64,000 nt of DNA from contig NZ_CP061171.1 in assembly GCF_014692875.1 (NCBI RefSeq), positions 744,001-808,000 on the forward strand, given 5' to 3'. The notes beneath the pieces were generated by a model that ran no database searches, was not told the origin of the DNA, and saw only the letters and a list, made by a program, of their open reading frames with translations. The DNA comes from Pedobacter riviphilus. Lineage in GTDB: Bacteria > Bacteroidota > Bacteroidia > Sphingobacteriales > Sphingobacteriaceae. Position numbers and translations under genes: made by a program. Each line of letters opens with the position of its first letter. Position 1 is the stretch's first letter. This document shows positions 29,836 to 40,144 of the stretch, piece by piece.

Positions 29836-32800
29836 ATGTCTTACAAAAAGGATAATAAATTAAAAAGCAATTTCACATCAATCACGATTAGCTTATCGTC
29901 TCCAGAAATTATTTTGGAACGTTCAAGCGGTGAGGTGTTGAAACCAGAAACCATTAACTACCGTACTTACAAACCTGAGCGTGATGGTTTGTTCTGTGAG
30001 CGTATTTTTGGTCCGGTAAAAGATTACGAATGTCATTGCGGTAAATACAAACGTATCCGTTATAAAGGTATTGTTTGCGATCGTTGTGGTGTTGAAGTAA
30101 CTGAAAAGAAAGTACGTCGTGAGCGTATGGGCCACATTGCTTTAGTGGTTCCTGTTGCACACATCTGGTACTTCCGCTCTTTACCAAACAAAATCGGTTA
30201 TTTATTAGGTTTACCTACTAAAAAATTAGATTTAATTATCTATTACGAGCGTTATGTAGTTATCCAGTCGGGCTTAATGGCCGAGGAAGGTATCAACTAT
30301 ATGGACTTCTTAACAGAGGAAGAATATTTAGATATCTTAGATAAATTACCTAAAGAAAACCAATATTTAGACGATAAAGATCCTAATAAATTCATCGCCA
30401 AAATGGGTGCTGAAGCATTAGAAGATTTATTAAAACGTATTGATTTAGATACTTTATCTTACGACTTACGTCACCAGGCAGCTAACGAAACTTCTCAACA
30501 GCGTAAAAATGAGGCTTTAAAACGCCTTCAGGTTGTTGAAGCTTTCCGTGGTGCCAATACACGTATCGAGAATCGCCCTGAGTGGATGATTGTTAAAATC
30601 GTTCCGGTTATTCCACCAGAATTACGTCCGTTGGTTCCATTAGAAGGTGGTCGTTTCGCTACTTCCGATTTAAATGATTTATACCGTCGTGTAATTATCC
30701 GTAACAACCGTTTAAAACGTTTGATCGAGATTAAAGCACCAGAGGTAATTTTACGTAACGAAAAACGTATGTTGCAGGAAGCTGTAGATTCGTTGTTCGA
30801 TAACTCACGTAAGGTTAACGCGGTAAAAACTGAAGGTAACCGTGCCTTAAAATCACTTTCAGATATTTTGAAAGGTAAACAAGGTCGTTTCCGTCAGAAC
30901 TTATTAGGTAAACGTGTGGATTATTCAGCTCGTTCGGTAATTGTTGTAGGGCCTAGCCTTAAATTACACGAGTGCGGTATTCCTAAAGATATGGCTGCTG
31001 AGCTTTACAAACCGTTCATTATTCGTAAGATGATTGAGCGTGGTGTAGTAAAAACAGTTAAATCTGCTAAGAAAATCGTTGATAGAAAAGATCCATTAGT
31101 TTGGGATATTTTAGAAAATGTATTAAAAGGTCACCCGGTATTATTAAACCGTGCACCTACGCTACACAGATTAGGTATCCAGGCTTTCCAGCCAAAATTA
31201 ATTGAAGGAAAAGCAATCCAGTTACACCCATTAGTTTGTACCGCATTCAACGCCGATTTTGATGGTGACCAGATGGCTGTTCACTTACCGTTAGGTAATG
31301 CAGCAATTTTGGAAGCCCAGGTATTAATGTTGGCTGCACACAACATCTTAAACCCTGCAAATGGTACGCCAATTACAGTACCTTCTCAGGATATGGTTTT
31401 GGGTCTTTATTACATTACTAAAGGCCGCAGAACAGATGAAACTAGAGTTGTAAAAGGACAGGATTCTGCTTTCTATTCTCCAGAAGAAGTTATTATTGCT
31501 TATAACGAGAAAGAATTAGACTTGCATGCATTTATCAAAGTAAGGGTAAATGTTAAACAAGCAGATGGTTCTATCGTTAATAAATTAACTGAAACTACGG
31601 TAGGTAGGGTATTGTTCAACCAAATGGTTCCTGAAGAGGTTGGTTATATCAATGAATTATTAACCAAAAAATCTTTAAGGGATATTATTGGTGAAGTAGT
31701 GAAAATGACTGGTATGGCCCGTGCTTCTCAATTCTTAGATGATATCAAAGAATTAGGTTTCAAAATGGCATTCCAAGGAGGTTTATCGTTCAACCTACAA
31801 GACGTAAACATCCCGGTAGAAAAACATACTTTATTAGAACAGGCAGCAGCTGAGGTTGAAGAGGTAAGAAACAACTATAACATGGGTTTCATTACCAACA
31901 ACGAGCGTTACAACCAGATTATCGATATCTGGACCCGTATCAACAACAGGTTAACTACTTTCGTTATGACTCAGTTATCATCAGATAACCAAGGTTTTAA
32001 CTCAGTTTACATGATGCTTGATTCAGGTGCACGTGGATCTAAAGAGCAGATTCGTCAGCTTTGCGGAATGCGTGGTTTGATGGCGAAACCTCAAAAATCA
32101 GGTTCAGGTGGCGATATCATTGAAAACCCGATCTTATCAAACTTTAAAGAAGGTTTATCGGTATTAGAGTACTTTATCTCTACTCACGGTGCGCGTAAAG
32201 GTTTGGCGGATACGGCGTTAAAAACGGCGGATGCGGGTTACTTAACCCGTCGTTTACATGATGTGGCACAGGATATGATTGTTAACGATAACGATTGTGG
32301 TACCTTAAGAGGTATGTATACCACTGCGTTAAAAGATAACGAAGATATTGTTGAACCATTATACGATAGGATTTTAGGTCGTACTTCATTACATGATGTG
32401 TACAATCCATTGGATAACACTTTATTGGTAGGTGCGGGCGAAGATATTAACGAAGATGTAGCTAAATTGATCGAAGAATCTCCATTAGAAGGTATCGAGA
32501 TCCGTTCAGTATTAACTTGCGAATCTAAACGTGGAGTTTGTGCATTATGTTATGGCCGTAACCTGGCATCTGGTAAACGTGTTCAAAGAGGTGAGGCAGT
32601 TGGTGTAATTGCAGCACAGTCAATCGGTGAGCCGGGTACACAGTTAACACTTCGTACTTTCCACGTGGGTGGTACTGCATCAAACATTGCTGCAGAATCT
32701 AACATCGTAGCTAAGTTTGATGGTGTTGTTGAGTTCGAAAATATCCGTACAGTAGATACACAAACAGAAGATGGAACAGTACAGGTTGTATTGGGCCGTT

Positions 32801-34122
32801 CAGGTGAGTTTAGAATTGTTGAGCCAGGAAGCGGTAGAGTTATCGTAACCAACAACATTCCGTACGGAGCTTTCTTATTCGTTAAAGAGGGTGATAAAGT
32901 AACTAAAGGCGATAAAATTTGTTCGTGGGATCCGTACAACGCGGTTATCCTTTCAGAGTTTGCTGGTAAAGCACAATTCGATGCCATTATTGATGGTGTA
33001 ACTTACCGCGAAGAATCTGATGAGCAAACTGGTCACCGCGAAAAAGTGATTATCGATACCCGTGATAAAACGAAAAACCCTTCAGTTCAGATCGTTGACA
33101 AAAAAGGAGAGTTTATCAAAGGTTATAACATCCCGGTAGGTGCACACGTTTCAGTTGATGAAGGTGAAACGATCCAAACAGGTCAGATTATCGCTAAGAT
33201 TCCTCGTGCAACTGGTAAAACCCGGGATATTACGGGTGGTTTACCTCGTGTAACGGAATTATTCGAAGCACGTAACCCATCTAACCCAGCTGTAGTAACT
33301 GAAATTGATGGTGTGGTAACTTTAGGTGGTGTTAAACGTGGTAACCGTGAGATCACAATCGAATCTAAAGATGGTGAAGTTAAAAAATACCTGGTTCCAT
33401 TATCGAAACACATCCTTGTACAGGATAACGACTTTGTGAAAGCAGGTATGCCATTATCTGATGGTTCAATTTCTCCTGCTGATATCCTTGCAATTAAAGG
33501 ACCTGCTGCAGTTCAGGAATATTTAGTAAATGGTATTCAAGAGGTTTATCGTTTACAAGGTGTGAAAATTAATGATAAACATTTCGAGGTGATTGTTCAC
33601 CAGATGATGCAGAAAGTTCACATCGAAGATCCGGGAGATACTATTTTCTTAGAAAACAATGCAGTAGATCGTTGGGACTTCTCAGAAGAAAACGATGCCA
33701 TGTACGACAAGAAAGTTGTTGAAGATGCAGGCGATTCGACTGAATTCAAACCAGGTCAGATTGTTTCATTACGTAAATTAAGAGATGAAAATTCTCAGTT
33801 AAAACGTAAAGATTTAAAACAGATTACGGTGAGAGATGCAAGACCGGCAACTGCGAGTTCTATCTTACAAGGTATTACACGTGCATCATTAGGTACTAAA
33901 TCGTTCATTTCTGCGGCTTCGTTCCAGGAAACTACGAAAGTATTAAATGAGGCAGCAATTGCAGGTAAACGCGATAATATGTTAGGCTTGAAAGAAAACG
34001 TGATCGTAGGTCACTTAATCCCTTCAGGTACTGGTGTACGTGGTTACGAAAGAATCATTGTTGGTTCTCAAGAAGAATACGATAAATTATTAGCTTCGAA
34101 ACAAGAAGAAGTAGAAGCTTAA
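29836..34122 (+). CDS. rpoC: DNA-directed RNA polymerase subunit beta'
   Basis: A 1428-residue beta' subunit. I place the start at ATG 29836 ([16 protein letters not shown]); an upstream in-frame ATG at 29800 lies in the hairpin. Signatures: zinc site [20 protein letters not shown], active-site [12 protein letters not shown] with the three Asp for Mg, trigger loop/bridge helix region, and the second zinc site [13 protein letters not shown]. Ends with a terminator. Confidence 0.98.
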   Translation: MSYKKDNKLKSNFTSITISLSSPEIILERSSGEVLKPETINYRTYKPERDGLFCERIFGPVKDYECHCGKYKRIRYKGIVCDRCGVEVTEKKVRRERMGHIALVVPVAHIWYFRSLPNKIGYLLGLPTKKLDLIIYYERYVVIQSGLMAEEGINYMDFLTEEEYLDILDKLPKENQYLDDKDPNKFIAKMGAEALEDLLKRIDLDTLSYDLRHQAANETSQQRKNEALKRLQVVEAFRGANTRIENRPEWMIVKIVPVIPPELRPLVPLEGGRFATSDLNDLYRRVIIRNNRLKRLIEIKAPEVILRNEKRMLQEAVDSLFDNSRKVNAVKTEGNRALKSLSDILKGKQGRFRQNLLGKRVDYSARSVIVVGPSLKLHECGIPKDMAAELYKPFIIRKMIERGVVKTVKSAKKIVDRKDPLVWDILENVLKGHPVLLNRAPTLHRLGIQAFQPKLIEGKAIQLHPLVCTAFNADFDGDQMAVHLPLGNAAILEAQVLMLAAHNILNPANGTPITVPSQDMVLGLYYITKGRRTDETRVVKGQDSAFYSPEEVIIAYNEKELDLHAFIKVRVNVKQADGSIVNKLTETTVGRVLFNQMVPEEVGYINELLTKKSLRDIIGEVVKMTGMARASQFLDDIKELGFKMAFQGGLSFNLQDVNIPVEKHTLLEQAAAEVEEVRNNYNMGFITNNERYNQIIDIWTRINNRLTTFVMTQLSSDNQGFNSVYMMLDSGARGSKEQIRQLCGMRGLMAKPQKSGSGGDIIENPILSNFKEGLSVLEYFISTHGARKGLADTALKTADAGYLTRRLHDVAQDMIVNDNDCGTLRGMYTTALKDNEDIVEPLYDRILGRTSLHDVYNPLDNTLLVGAGEDINEDVAKLIEESPLEGIEIRSVLTCESKRGVCALCYGRNLASGKRVQRGEAVGVIAAQSIGEPGTQLTLRTFHVGGTASNIAAESNIVAKFDGVVEFENIRTVDTQTEDGTVQVVLGRSGEFRIVEPGSGRVIVTNNIPYGAFLFVKEGDKVTKGDKICSWDPYNAVILSEFAGKAQFDAIIDGVTYREESDEQTGHREKVIIDTRDKTKNPSVQIVDKKGEFIKGYNIPVGAHVSVDEGETIQTGQIIAKIPRATGKTRDITGGLPRVTELFEARNPSNPAVVTEIDGVVTLGGVKRGNREITIESKDGEVKKYLVPLSKHILVQDNDFVKAGMPLSDGSISPADILAIKGPAAVQEYLVNGIQEVYRLQGVKINDKHFEVIVHQMMQKVHIEDPGDTIFLENNAVDRWDFSEENDAMYDKKVVEDAGDSTEFKPGQIVSLRKLRDENSQLKRKDLKQITVRDARPATASSILQGITRASLGTKSFISAASFQETTKVLNEAAIAGKRDNMLGLKENVIVGHLIPSGTGVRGYERIIVGSQEEYDKLLASKQEEVEA

Positions 34123-34143
34123 TATTTAAACGCATGATAATTG

Positions 34144-34171
34144 AAACCCCGGCATTTTGCCGGGGTTTTTT
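34144..34171 (+). terminator. Terminator of the rpoBC operon
   Basis: AAACCCCGGC and GCCGGGGTTT around a 4-base loop, then seven T. It abuts the stop of the next, convergent gene. Confidence 0.94.
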
Positions 34172-35082
34172 TATGATTTTATAAGGTCTAAGTATTCCTT
34201 GAATTCCTGATTGGAAAACATGCGTCTGAAACTTGGTTTTTTTTCAAATGAAATTTCCAATTTATTCAGTTCATAATTAAAACCACCTGAAAAATACATT
34301 AGCTGGTTTTGCTTAATGTAATCTGTTTTATTTTCATAGCGTCTTGTATACCGTTCCGTCATGCTTTCCCAAGAGTAATTGTGGCAAATGCTACATTTAT
34401 GAAATTCATAATTACTTATGGCCTTAAATCCACATATATCACAAAAATAAAATGACTTTAACAGCTCTTTTATATAATTGTTTAGATCCTGCTTTTTCTT
34501 TAAGCATTCACTAGGTATATTCTTCAAGAAATTGATCCAATTTAAATCATCGTGATGTAGCGATACTAATGCTATTTCTTTTAAATATTGTGAAGAGAAA
34601 TTTGGTTTAAGTTCTATATAAATACTCGAAAGCATTTCAGACTTTTTGCTAAATTCTACATGCCCGCGATAATCTGCAAAACCATTTAGTTCTAAAATAT
34701 CTGACCAGTTAAATCTTTCCTCTTTGGTTGTAAAACCAAATTGATCTATATTAACTATTTTAGGGTATGCATCTATATAATGGGTTAAACAGAGTGTTTG
34801 ATCCGAATATCCTGGAGTACATTGTTTTCCATTATCTCCGCAAATCATGCAAGATTGATTGATTTTTTCTTCAAATTCATTAAATGCTGAAATAAAAGTG
34901 GAGAACTTTTCATCAGCTATTACATAAACAAATTTTCCATACTTTTCTTTAGCGGTAAATATGATTGTTTCATCCCAGCCTTTACTTAAAAGTGTTGTTA
35001 GCAACTCCCTTAAAAGCGGCATCCAACCATCATAAGAAGGTAAATTATTAAATATATAATTATCTATTTGAGTGCTGGTCAT
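34171..35082 (-). CDS. Hypothetical protein with two zinc-ribbon-like Cys clusters
   Basis: A 303-residue soluble protein without signal peptide. Two Cys clusters are visible: CMICGDNGKQC with later CLTHY (~residues 79-98), and CDICG...CSICH (~218-236). Similar CxxC pairs bind zinc in many nucleic-acid or protein-interacting proteins. The rest is helical and rich in Leu, Lys and aromatic residues. No family recognised. By eye the gene is more AT-rich than the rpo genes before it, and it has no functional link to its neighbours, so it may be an acquired gene. Confidence 0.7.
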   Translation of the reverse strand: MTSTQIDNYIFNNLPSYDGWMPLLRELLTTLLSKGWDETIIFTAKEKYGKFVYVIADEKFSTFISAFNEFEEKINQSCMICGDNGKQCTPGYSDQTLCLTHYIDAYPKIVNIDQFGFTTKEERFNWSDILELNGFADYRGHVEFSKKSEMLSSIYIELKPNFSSQYLKEIALVSLHHDDLNWINFLKNIPSECLKKKQDLNNYIKELLKSFYFCDICGFKAISNYEFHKCSICHNYSWESMTERYTRRYENKTDYIKQNQLMYFSGGFNYELNKLEISFEKKPSFRRMFSNQEFKEYLDLIKS

Positions 35083-35216
35083 AATATTTTAAGTTTATCC
35101 TTCATTACACTTTATACAATATTAAATATTATCGTAAGTTAAAATACATTGATTAGGAAAACTCTGTAAATTTATATCGTTTCACCGTAGTGGCAAAGCC
35201 CAATTATCCCATCTCT

Positions 35217-36821
35217 ATGAAGAAAATTTTAGTCCTATTGTTCCTCTGCTTCCATGCAATTGCCTTTGGGCAGCATAAGCAGCCTAACATCATATTTATA
35301 CTTTCTGATGATCATGCTTATCAAGCGATAAGTGCCTACGGAAATAAATTAATTAAGACACCAAATATTGATAGACTTGCAAAGTCTGGCACTTTGTTTA
35401 ACAATGCAATTGTATCAAATGCCATTTGTGGACCAAGCCGTGCGGCATTTATTACCGGGCAGTACAGTCATAAAAATGGCTATAAGGTTAATGATGGTGT
35501 GTTAGATACCAACCAGCGGTTTTTACCACAGATATTGAGCGAAAATGGCTATCAAACTGCCTGGATTGGGAAATGGCATTTAGGAAGTCTTCCAAAGGGT
35601 TTTGATTATTGGAATGTAATGCCGGTTCAGGGACATTATTTTAATCCTGATTTTATAAACCAAAAAAATGATACTTTATTGTACCATGGTTATGTAACAG
35701 AGGTTATAACCGAATTGACAAAAGATTATTTAAACAAAAGAAACCCTGATAAGCCTTTTTTCCTGGTGGTAGGGGAAAAGGCCACGCACAGAGAGTGGTT
35801 ACCCGATTTACAAGACCTTGGCGCTTACGATTCGATTAAGTTTCCTTTACCCACAACATTTTATGATGATTATAAAGGAAGAATAGCTGCATCTAAACAA
35901 TTAATGAGTGTTGGTGATGCAATGACAATTAAGACAGATTTAAAAATCAATCAACCTTTTGGAGAAAAAGTGAATGTAAGTGGCAGGGCGGCAAAACCTG
36001 CAATAAAAGGAAAAGAGATTGAAGAGTCAATGATACGTTACTATCAACAAGGAGAGTATTCACGTATGGATAGTCTGCAAAGTAAAGCGTACCGTACATA
36101 TTATGGCCAACTTTCGAAAGCGTTTCAAGAACTTCATTTAACGGGTAATGCACTAAAGGAGTGGAAGTTTCAACGATATATGAAGGATTACTATGCTACG
36201 GCAAAATCACTGGATAGAAATATTGGAGAAATACTAGATTATTTGGACCGTAATGGCTTGAGCGAAAATACTATTGTTGTTTACGCTTCAGATCAAGGAT
36301 TTTACCTGGGCGAACACGGTTGGTTTGATAAACGTTTTATCTACGAGGAATCACTTCGTACACCATTCATAATCAGAGTGCCCAAGCTTTCGGCGATGAA
36401 AGATAAAAAATTAAATCAAATCATTTCAAATGTTGATTGGGCTCCAACAATCCTTGATTTTGCTGGTGTGGCAAAACCAGGTTTTATGCAAGGTAAATCT
36501 TTCTTGCCCATATTAGAAAATCCAGAAATAAAGAACTGGTCTAAAGAAGGTGCTTATTATCACTATTATGAATACCCGGGACCGCATTATGTTTCTCCAC
36601 ATTTTGGTATTCGGACTGATAGGTATGTTCTGGCCCGTTTTTATACAGGCACAGAAGCTTGGGAATTGTATGATTTGAAAAAAGATCCTAAGGAATTGAA
36701 AAACATAATTGAGGACAAAAACTATAGCGCCATTAAAAATGATCTTAAAAAGAAACTTAAAGCATTAATTATTGCCTATGATGATAAAGAAGCTTTAAAA
36801 GTTTTTAATCAGAATTTATAG
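35217..36821 (+). CDS. Secreted sulfatase
   Basis: A 534-residue S1-family sulfatase (alkaline-phosphatase fold). Start ATG 35217, giving a signal peptide (MKKILVLLFLCFHAIAFGQ). Metal-site motif IIFILSDDHAYQAISAYGN, then the sulfatase signature CGPSRAAFITGQ with Cys71 as the residue converted to formylglycine. YASDQGFYLGEHGWFDKRF carries the second metal-site Asp. The Cys form needs an anaerobic-type or FGE maturase, not seen here. Many such enzymes desulfate glycans, but there is no SusC/SusD pair next to it, so substrate is unknown. Confidence 0.92.
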   Translation: MKKILVLLFLCFHAIAFGQHKQPNIIFILSDDHAYQAISAYGNKLIKTPNIDRLAKSGTLFNNAIVSNAICGPSRAAFITGQYSHKNGYKVNDGVLDTNQRFLPQILSENGYQTAWIGKWHLGSLPKGFDYWNVMPVQGHYFNPDFINQKNDTLLYHGYVTEVITELTKDYLNKRNPDKPFFLVVGEKATHREWLPDLQDLGAYDSIKFPLPTTFYDDYKGRIAASKQLMSVGDAMTIKTDLKINQPFGEKVNVSGRAAKPAIKGKEIEESMIRYYQQGEYSRMDSLQSKAYRTYYGQLSKAFQELHLTGNALKEWKFQRYMKDYYATAKSLDRNIGEILDYLDRNGLSENTIVVYASDQGFYLGEHGWFDKRFIYEESLRTPFIIRVPKLSAMKDKKLNQIISNVDWAPTILDFAGVAKPGFMQGKSFLPILENPEIKNWSKEGAYYHYYEYPGPHYVSPHFGIRTDRYVLARFYTGTEAWELYDLKKDPKELKNIIEDKNYSAIKNDLKKKLKALIIAYDDKEALKVFNQNL

Positions 36822-36911
36822 CGTTTTGCCGAGGTTTTGAGTATTCGTTTTGTTAGCATTTATTAATCGTCTGCGTAGTTCGGCCTACCAGCCCATTAAT
36901 GAACGACAGTA

Positions 36912-36941
36912 AAATTACCAAATCCGAGGATTTGGTAATTT
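36912..36941 (+). terminator. Perfect hairpin after the sulfatase
   Basis: AAATTACCAAATCC and GGATTTGGTAATTT pair over 14 bp with only GA between them, followed by a short T/A stretch. Probably ends the sulfatase transcript. The remainder of the 36822-37150 gap is AT-rich with no gene. Confidence 0.6.
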
Positions 36942-37150
36942 AATTAACAATCGAACCTGATAGATATATAATTAAAAAAGTAATTTCAGCAAAATATAGG
37001 GCAAGTAAAGCAGCAACTATTATGACAATAAAAGAGTATTAGTTATTGCGGAGTTAGATTTTTAGAAAAATAACTTTTTAAAACGCTGTAAAATTTAATT
37101 TTATTTAAAACAATATGCTTTAAATTCCGCCATTAAGCAGCGGAATTTTC

Positions 37151-37158
37151 TATTTTTG
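37151..37158 (+). promoter_or_regulatory. -7 box of DUF3467 gene
   Basis: TATTTTTG fits TAnnTTTG and ends 7 bases before the ATG at 37166, so the transcript would begin at or next to the start codon. Confidence 0.6.
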
Positions 37159-37165
37159 AACTATT

Positions 37166-37477
37166 ATGGAAGAACAACAAAACGATAATCAATTAAATAT
37201 AGAGTTATCTGAAGAAATTGCTGAAGGAATTTTTTCTAACCTGGCTATTATTACCCATTCAAATACCGAATTTGTATTGGATTTTATCCGTGTAATGCCG
37301 GGTATACCAAAGGCAAAAGTTAAATCGAGGATTATTTTAACTCCTGAGCATGCAAAGCGGTTATTATCAGCATTAGAAGATAATATCCAAAAATTCGAAG
37401 CCGTAAACGGACGTATTAAAACTCAAGAAGAACCACCTTTTCCTATGGGCTTCGGCGGACCAACTGCCCAGGCGTAA
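37166..37477 (+). CDS. DUF3467 family protein
   Basis: A 103-residue small soluble protein. Features that fit DUF3467 are ELSEEIAEGIFSNLAIITHSNTEFVLDF and the core RVMPGIPKAKVKSRIILTPEHAKRLLSALE. The family is widespread in Bacteroidota and lacks an assigned biochemical role. Leaderless-type promoter just upstream. No operon partner; the OmpP1 gene starts 76 bp later from its own promoter. Confidence 0.85.
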   Translation: MEEQQNDNQLNIELSEEIAEGIFSNLAIITHSNTEFVLDFIRVMPGIPKAKVKSRIILTPEHAKRLLSALEDNIQKFEAVNGRIKTQEEPPFPMGFGGPTAQA

Positions 37478-37505
37478 GACAATCAAAATTCTTACGAACA
37501 AATAC

Positions 37506-37536
37506 TTGTATACTATGTTAGCATAGTATATATTTG
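37506..37536 (+). promoter_or_regulatory. Promoter of OmpP1/FadL gene with palindromic operator candidate
   Basis: TTG (37506-37508) and TATATTTG (37529-37536) are separated by 20 bases. The spacer is filled by a perfect palindrome, TATACTATG-TTAG-CATAGTATA (37509-37530). A dimeric repressor bound there would block the promoter. The regulator is unknown. Confidence 0.6.
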
Positions 37537-37553
37537 TGTATAACCATTTATAG

Positions 37554-38776
37554 ATGAAAAAAATTTTATTGAGCGTATTACTTTCTGCCCCACTTTGGGT
37601 TTTGGGGCAGGGTTTCCAGGTTAATTTACAAGGACAGAAACAAATTGGTATGGCCGGTGCAGGTTCTGCATTGGCTTTAGATGAGGCTTCTGTATTTTAC
37701 AATCCTGGTGCAGTAACTTTCTTAGAGAAAAACTCAGTTTCAGCAGGAGTAAACCCATTATTATTTAAATCAGCTTTCAAACAAAGCGGTTCTAACATCA
37801 CAGAAAATGTAAAGAACAAAATTGCCCCACCTTTCGAGTTTTATGCTGTTTGGGGCCGAAATCAAATAAATGGAAGCTCGGTCTGGGGGTATATACTCCA
37901 TTTGGTGGTTTGGTAGATTGGGGCGATAACTGGTCTGGTAAGTATACTTTAACCTCATTAAATTTAAAAGCAATCTATTTTCAGCCCACTTTAAGTATTA
38001 AAATTACCGATCGTATTGGTATCGGTGCTGGTTTTGTGTACAACCATGGGGATGTAAACCTTCAAAGGGCATTACCAGTAAATTATCCTGACGGGCGCTC
38101 TGGCCATGTTACCTTAGATGGTACGGGTAAAGGTTACGGATGGAATGCTGGTTTATATATTAAAACATTAAGCAATATCTCTTTTGCCCTGGTGCATAAA
38201 TCGAAAGTAATTACGAAACTGGATGGGGGTACGGCAGACTTTACAGTTCCACAATCATTAACAGGATCTTTTCCTCCTGGAAATACATTCAATGCCGAAT
38301 TGCCTTTGCCTGCAACAACTAGTTTAGGTGTTGGTATTCCGTTATCAAAAAGTACCGTTTTAGCATTTGATGCGAGTTGGGTACAATGGCATATTTACCA
38401 GGATTTATCATTTGATTATGCGACCAATACGCCAGCCTTGGCTGATACTAAATCTGCCCGCAACTATCGTGATGGTTCATCATTTAAATTGGGTATCAAT
38501 CATCAGGCATCAGAAAAATTAGCTTTAAGAGCTGGTGTAGGTTATGCTTTCTCGCCGGTTCAGGATGGCTATGTAACACCAGAGGCACCAGATGCTGACC
38601 GTTATATTTTAAGCGCCGGTTTAGGTTATACGCCTACCCGCCATTTCGAAGTAAATGCATCGTTCTTTTTTGAGGATGTTAAATCGCGTAAACAAAAGAA
38701 TATTGAAACAGGCCTGGATGGTACCTTTAAAACGCTGGTTTATGCACCTGGTATTTCATTAACTTATAAATGGTAG
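37554..38776 (+). CDS. OmpP1/FadL-type outer membrane transporter, frame-shifted as read
   Basis: An outer-membrane beta-barrel of the OmpP1/FadL/TodX family for long-chain fatty acids or other hydrophobic compounds. The signal peptide ends near LGQG; the family N-terminus GFQVNLQGQKQIGMAGAGSA is clear. After FEFYAVWG the frame breaks at G4 (37852-37855); a fifth G restores PKSNKWKLGLGVYTPFGGLVDWG. The rejoined protein is about 407 residues and ends in the aromatic LTYKW. The SGNH lipoprotein gene follows after 11 bp. Sequence error is the likeliest cause. Confidence 0.82.
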
Positions 38777-38787
38777 GAGGAATTTAA

Positions 38788-40080
38788 ATGAAAAGATATA
38801 TATTGAATAGTTTCGTTGCTGCTATCATCCTTTTTGCGGCAGCTTGTAAACCCGAAATAGAAACCCCAGCTGGTACTACTGCCGGCCAGGCTAATTTTAG
38901 CAAGTACATTGCTGTAGGAAACTCATTAACTTCAGGCTTTGCTGATGGCGGTCTGTATTTAGAAGGACAAAAGGTAGCTTATCCAAATTTAATTGCTGCT
39001 AAAATGGCTACAGTGGGTGGTAGCACATTTACTTCTCCATTTTTTACTGATGAACATTCAAATGGTTCAGGTTATCTTGCCTTATCCGCACTGGTTAATG
39101 GTACGCCAACGTTAACACAGGTAACTGATAAATTAGCATATAGAGATGCAGCCAAACATCTAGATAAATATAGCGGTGAAATCCAAAATTTAGGTATCCC
39201 AGGTATGCGTGTCGATTTATCTTTTGATCCTACGCTTACTTTTAGCGCTGCTAACCCATATTTTGAACGTTTATTAACTGATGCACAAGTGGGTAAAACC
39301 AATTATTTTCAGTTTATACAAGGTAGAAACCATACTTTTTTCTCACTTTGGTTAGGAAATAATGATGTATTGGGTTATGCAACTAATGGTGCAGTTACCG
39401 TTACCGGCGACCCAACCACTGTGTTAACGGATAAAGTAACATTTTCATCATTGTATGCTAATTTGTTAAATGCTTTAACCGCTGGCGGTCAAAAAGGCAT
39501 TGTAGCAACCATTCCAGATGTAACAGCTATTCCGTATTTTAATACCGTTAAGCCATCTTTGCTGCTTGCTGCAGCGAAGGCAGCTAATCCAGCTGCTCAG
39601 GCAGTATTCATTCAAACTGGTACAGGAGCGGTAAGAGCAGCAACTGATGAAGATTTAATCCGTTTGCCTTTCCAATCAGCTGGTTTGTTCGGTCAAGGTG
39701 CCATTCCTTATGGTTTACACCCCTTAAATCCAATCGAAAATAAATGGGTATTGGATAAGGATGAAGTAATTAAAGTAAAAGACTATGTAAATAGCTACAA
39801 CAGCAGCATTAAATCTTTAGCTACCAGTAAAGGCTTGGCGATTGCAGATACCTATAGTTATTTTAACCAGGTTAAAACAGGTTTGAATATTCAGGGGATA
39901 GGTATCAATGCTGCATTTATTAGCGGCGGTGCCTTTTCTTTAGACGGAATTCACTTAACCCCACGCGGAAATGCGGTAATTGCCAATGTATTTATCGATG
40001 CAATTAATGCTAAGTATGATTCTACCATACCTTCTGTTGATATTACACAATATAGAGGAGTAAAGTTTCCAGATAAATAA
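38788..40080 (+). CDS. SGNH/GDSL-type hydrolase lipoprotein
   Basis: A 430-residue lipoprotein: signal with Cys20 (FAAACKPE), then an SGNH hydrolase domain. Block I reads IAVGNSLTSGFADGG with nucleophile Ser46; block III LGNNDVLGY; block V DGIHLTPRGNA with Asp and His. Such enzymes act on esters. Placement 11 bp after the FadL-type porin suggests one operon and a role in breaking down lipids or esters at the cell surface, with the porin importing the product; this is inference. The double hairpin at 40095 ends it. Confidence 0.85.
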   Translation: MKRYILNSFVAAIILFAAACKPEIETPAGTTAGQANFSKYIAVGNSLTSGFADGGLYLEGQKVAYPNLIAAKMATVGGSTFTSPFFTDEHSNGSGYLALSALVNGTPTLTQVTDKLAYRDAAKHLDKYSGEIQNLGIPGMRVDLSFDPTLTFSAANPYFERLLTDAQVGKTNYFQFIQGRNHTFFSLWLGNNDVLGYATNGAVTVTGDPTTVLTDKVTFSSLYANLLNALTAGGQKGIVATIPDVTAIPYFNTVKPSLLLAAAKAANPAAQAVFIQTGTGAVRAATDEDLIRLPFQSAGLFGQGAIPYGLHPLNPIENKWVLDKDEVIKVKDYVNSYNSSIKSLATSKGLAIADTYSYFNQVKTGLNIQGIGINAAFISGGAFSLDGIHLTPRGNAVIANVFIDAINAKYDSTIPSVDITQYRGVKFPDK

Positions 40081-40094
40081 ATCATCTTTTTTTT

Positions 40095-40144
40095 AACGGA
40101 TAAATAAAAAAAGAGCATTTATGCTCTTTTTTTATTTATCCGTT
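40095..40144. terminator. Bidirectional terminator, 23-bp perfect stem
   Basis: AACGGATAAATAAAAAAAGA... and its exact complement pair over 23 bp around TTTA. The stem contains the last codons and stop of miaA on the minus strand and A/T runs both ways, so it can end the lipoprotein gene and miaA. Confidence 0.88.
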
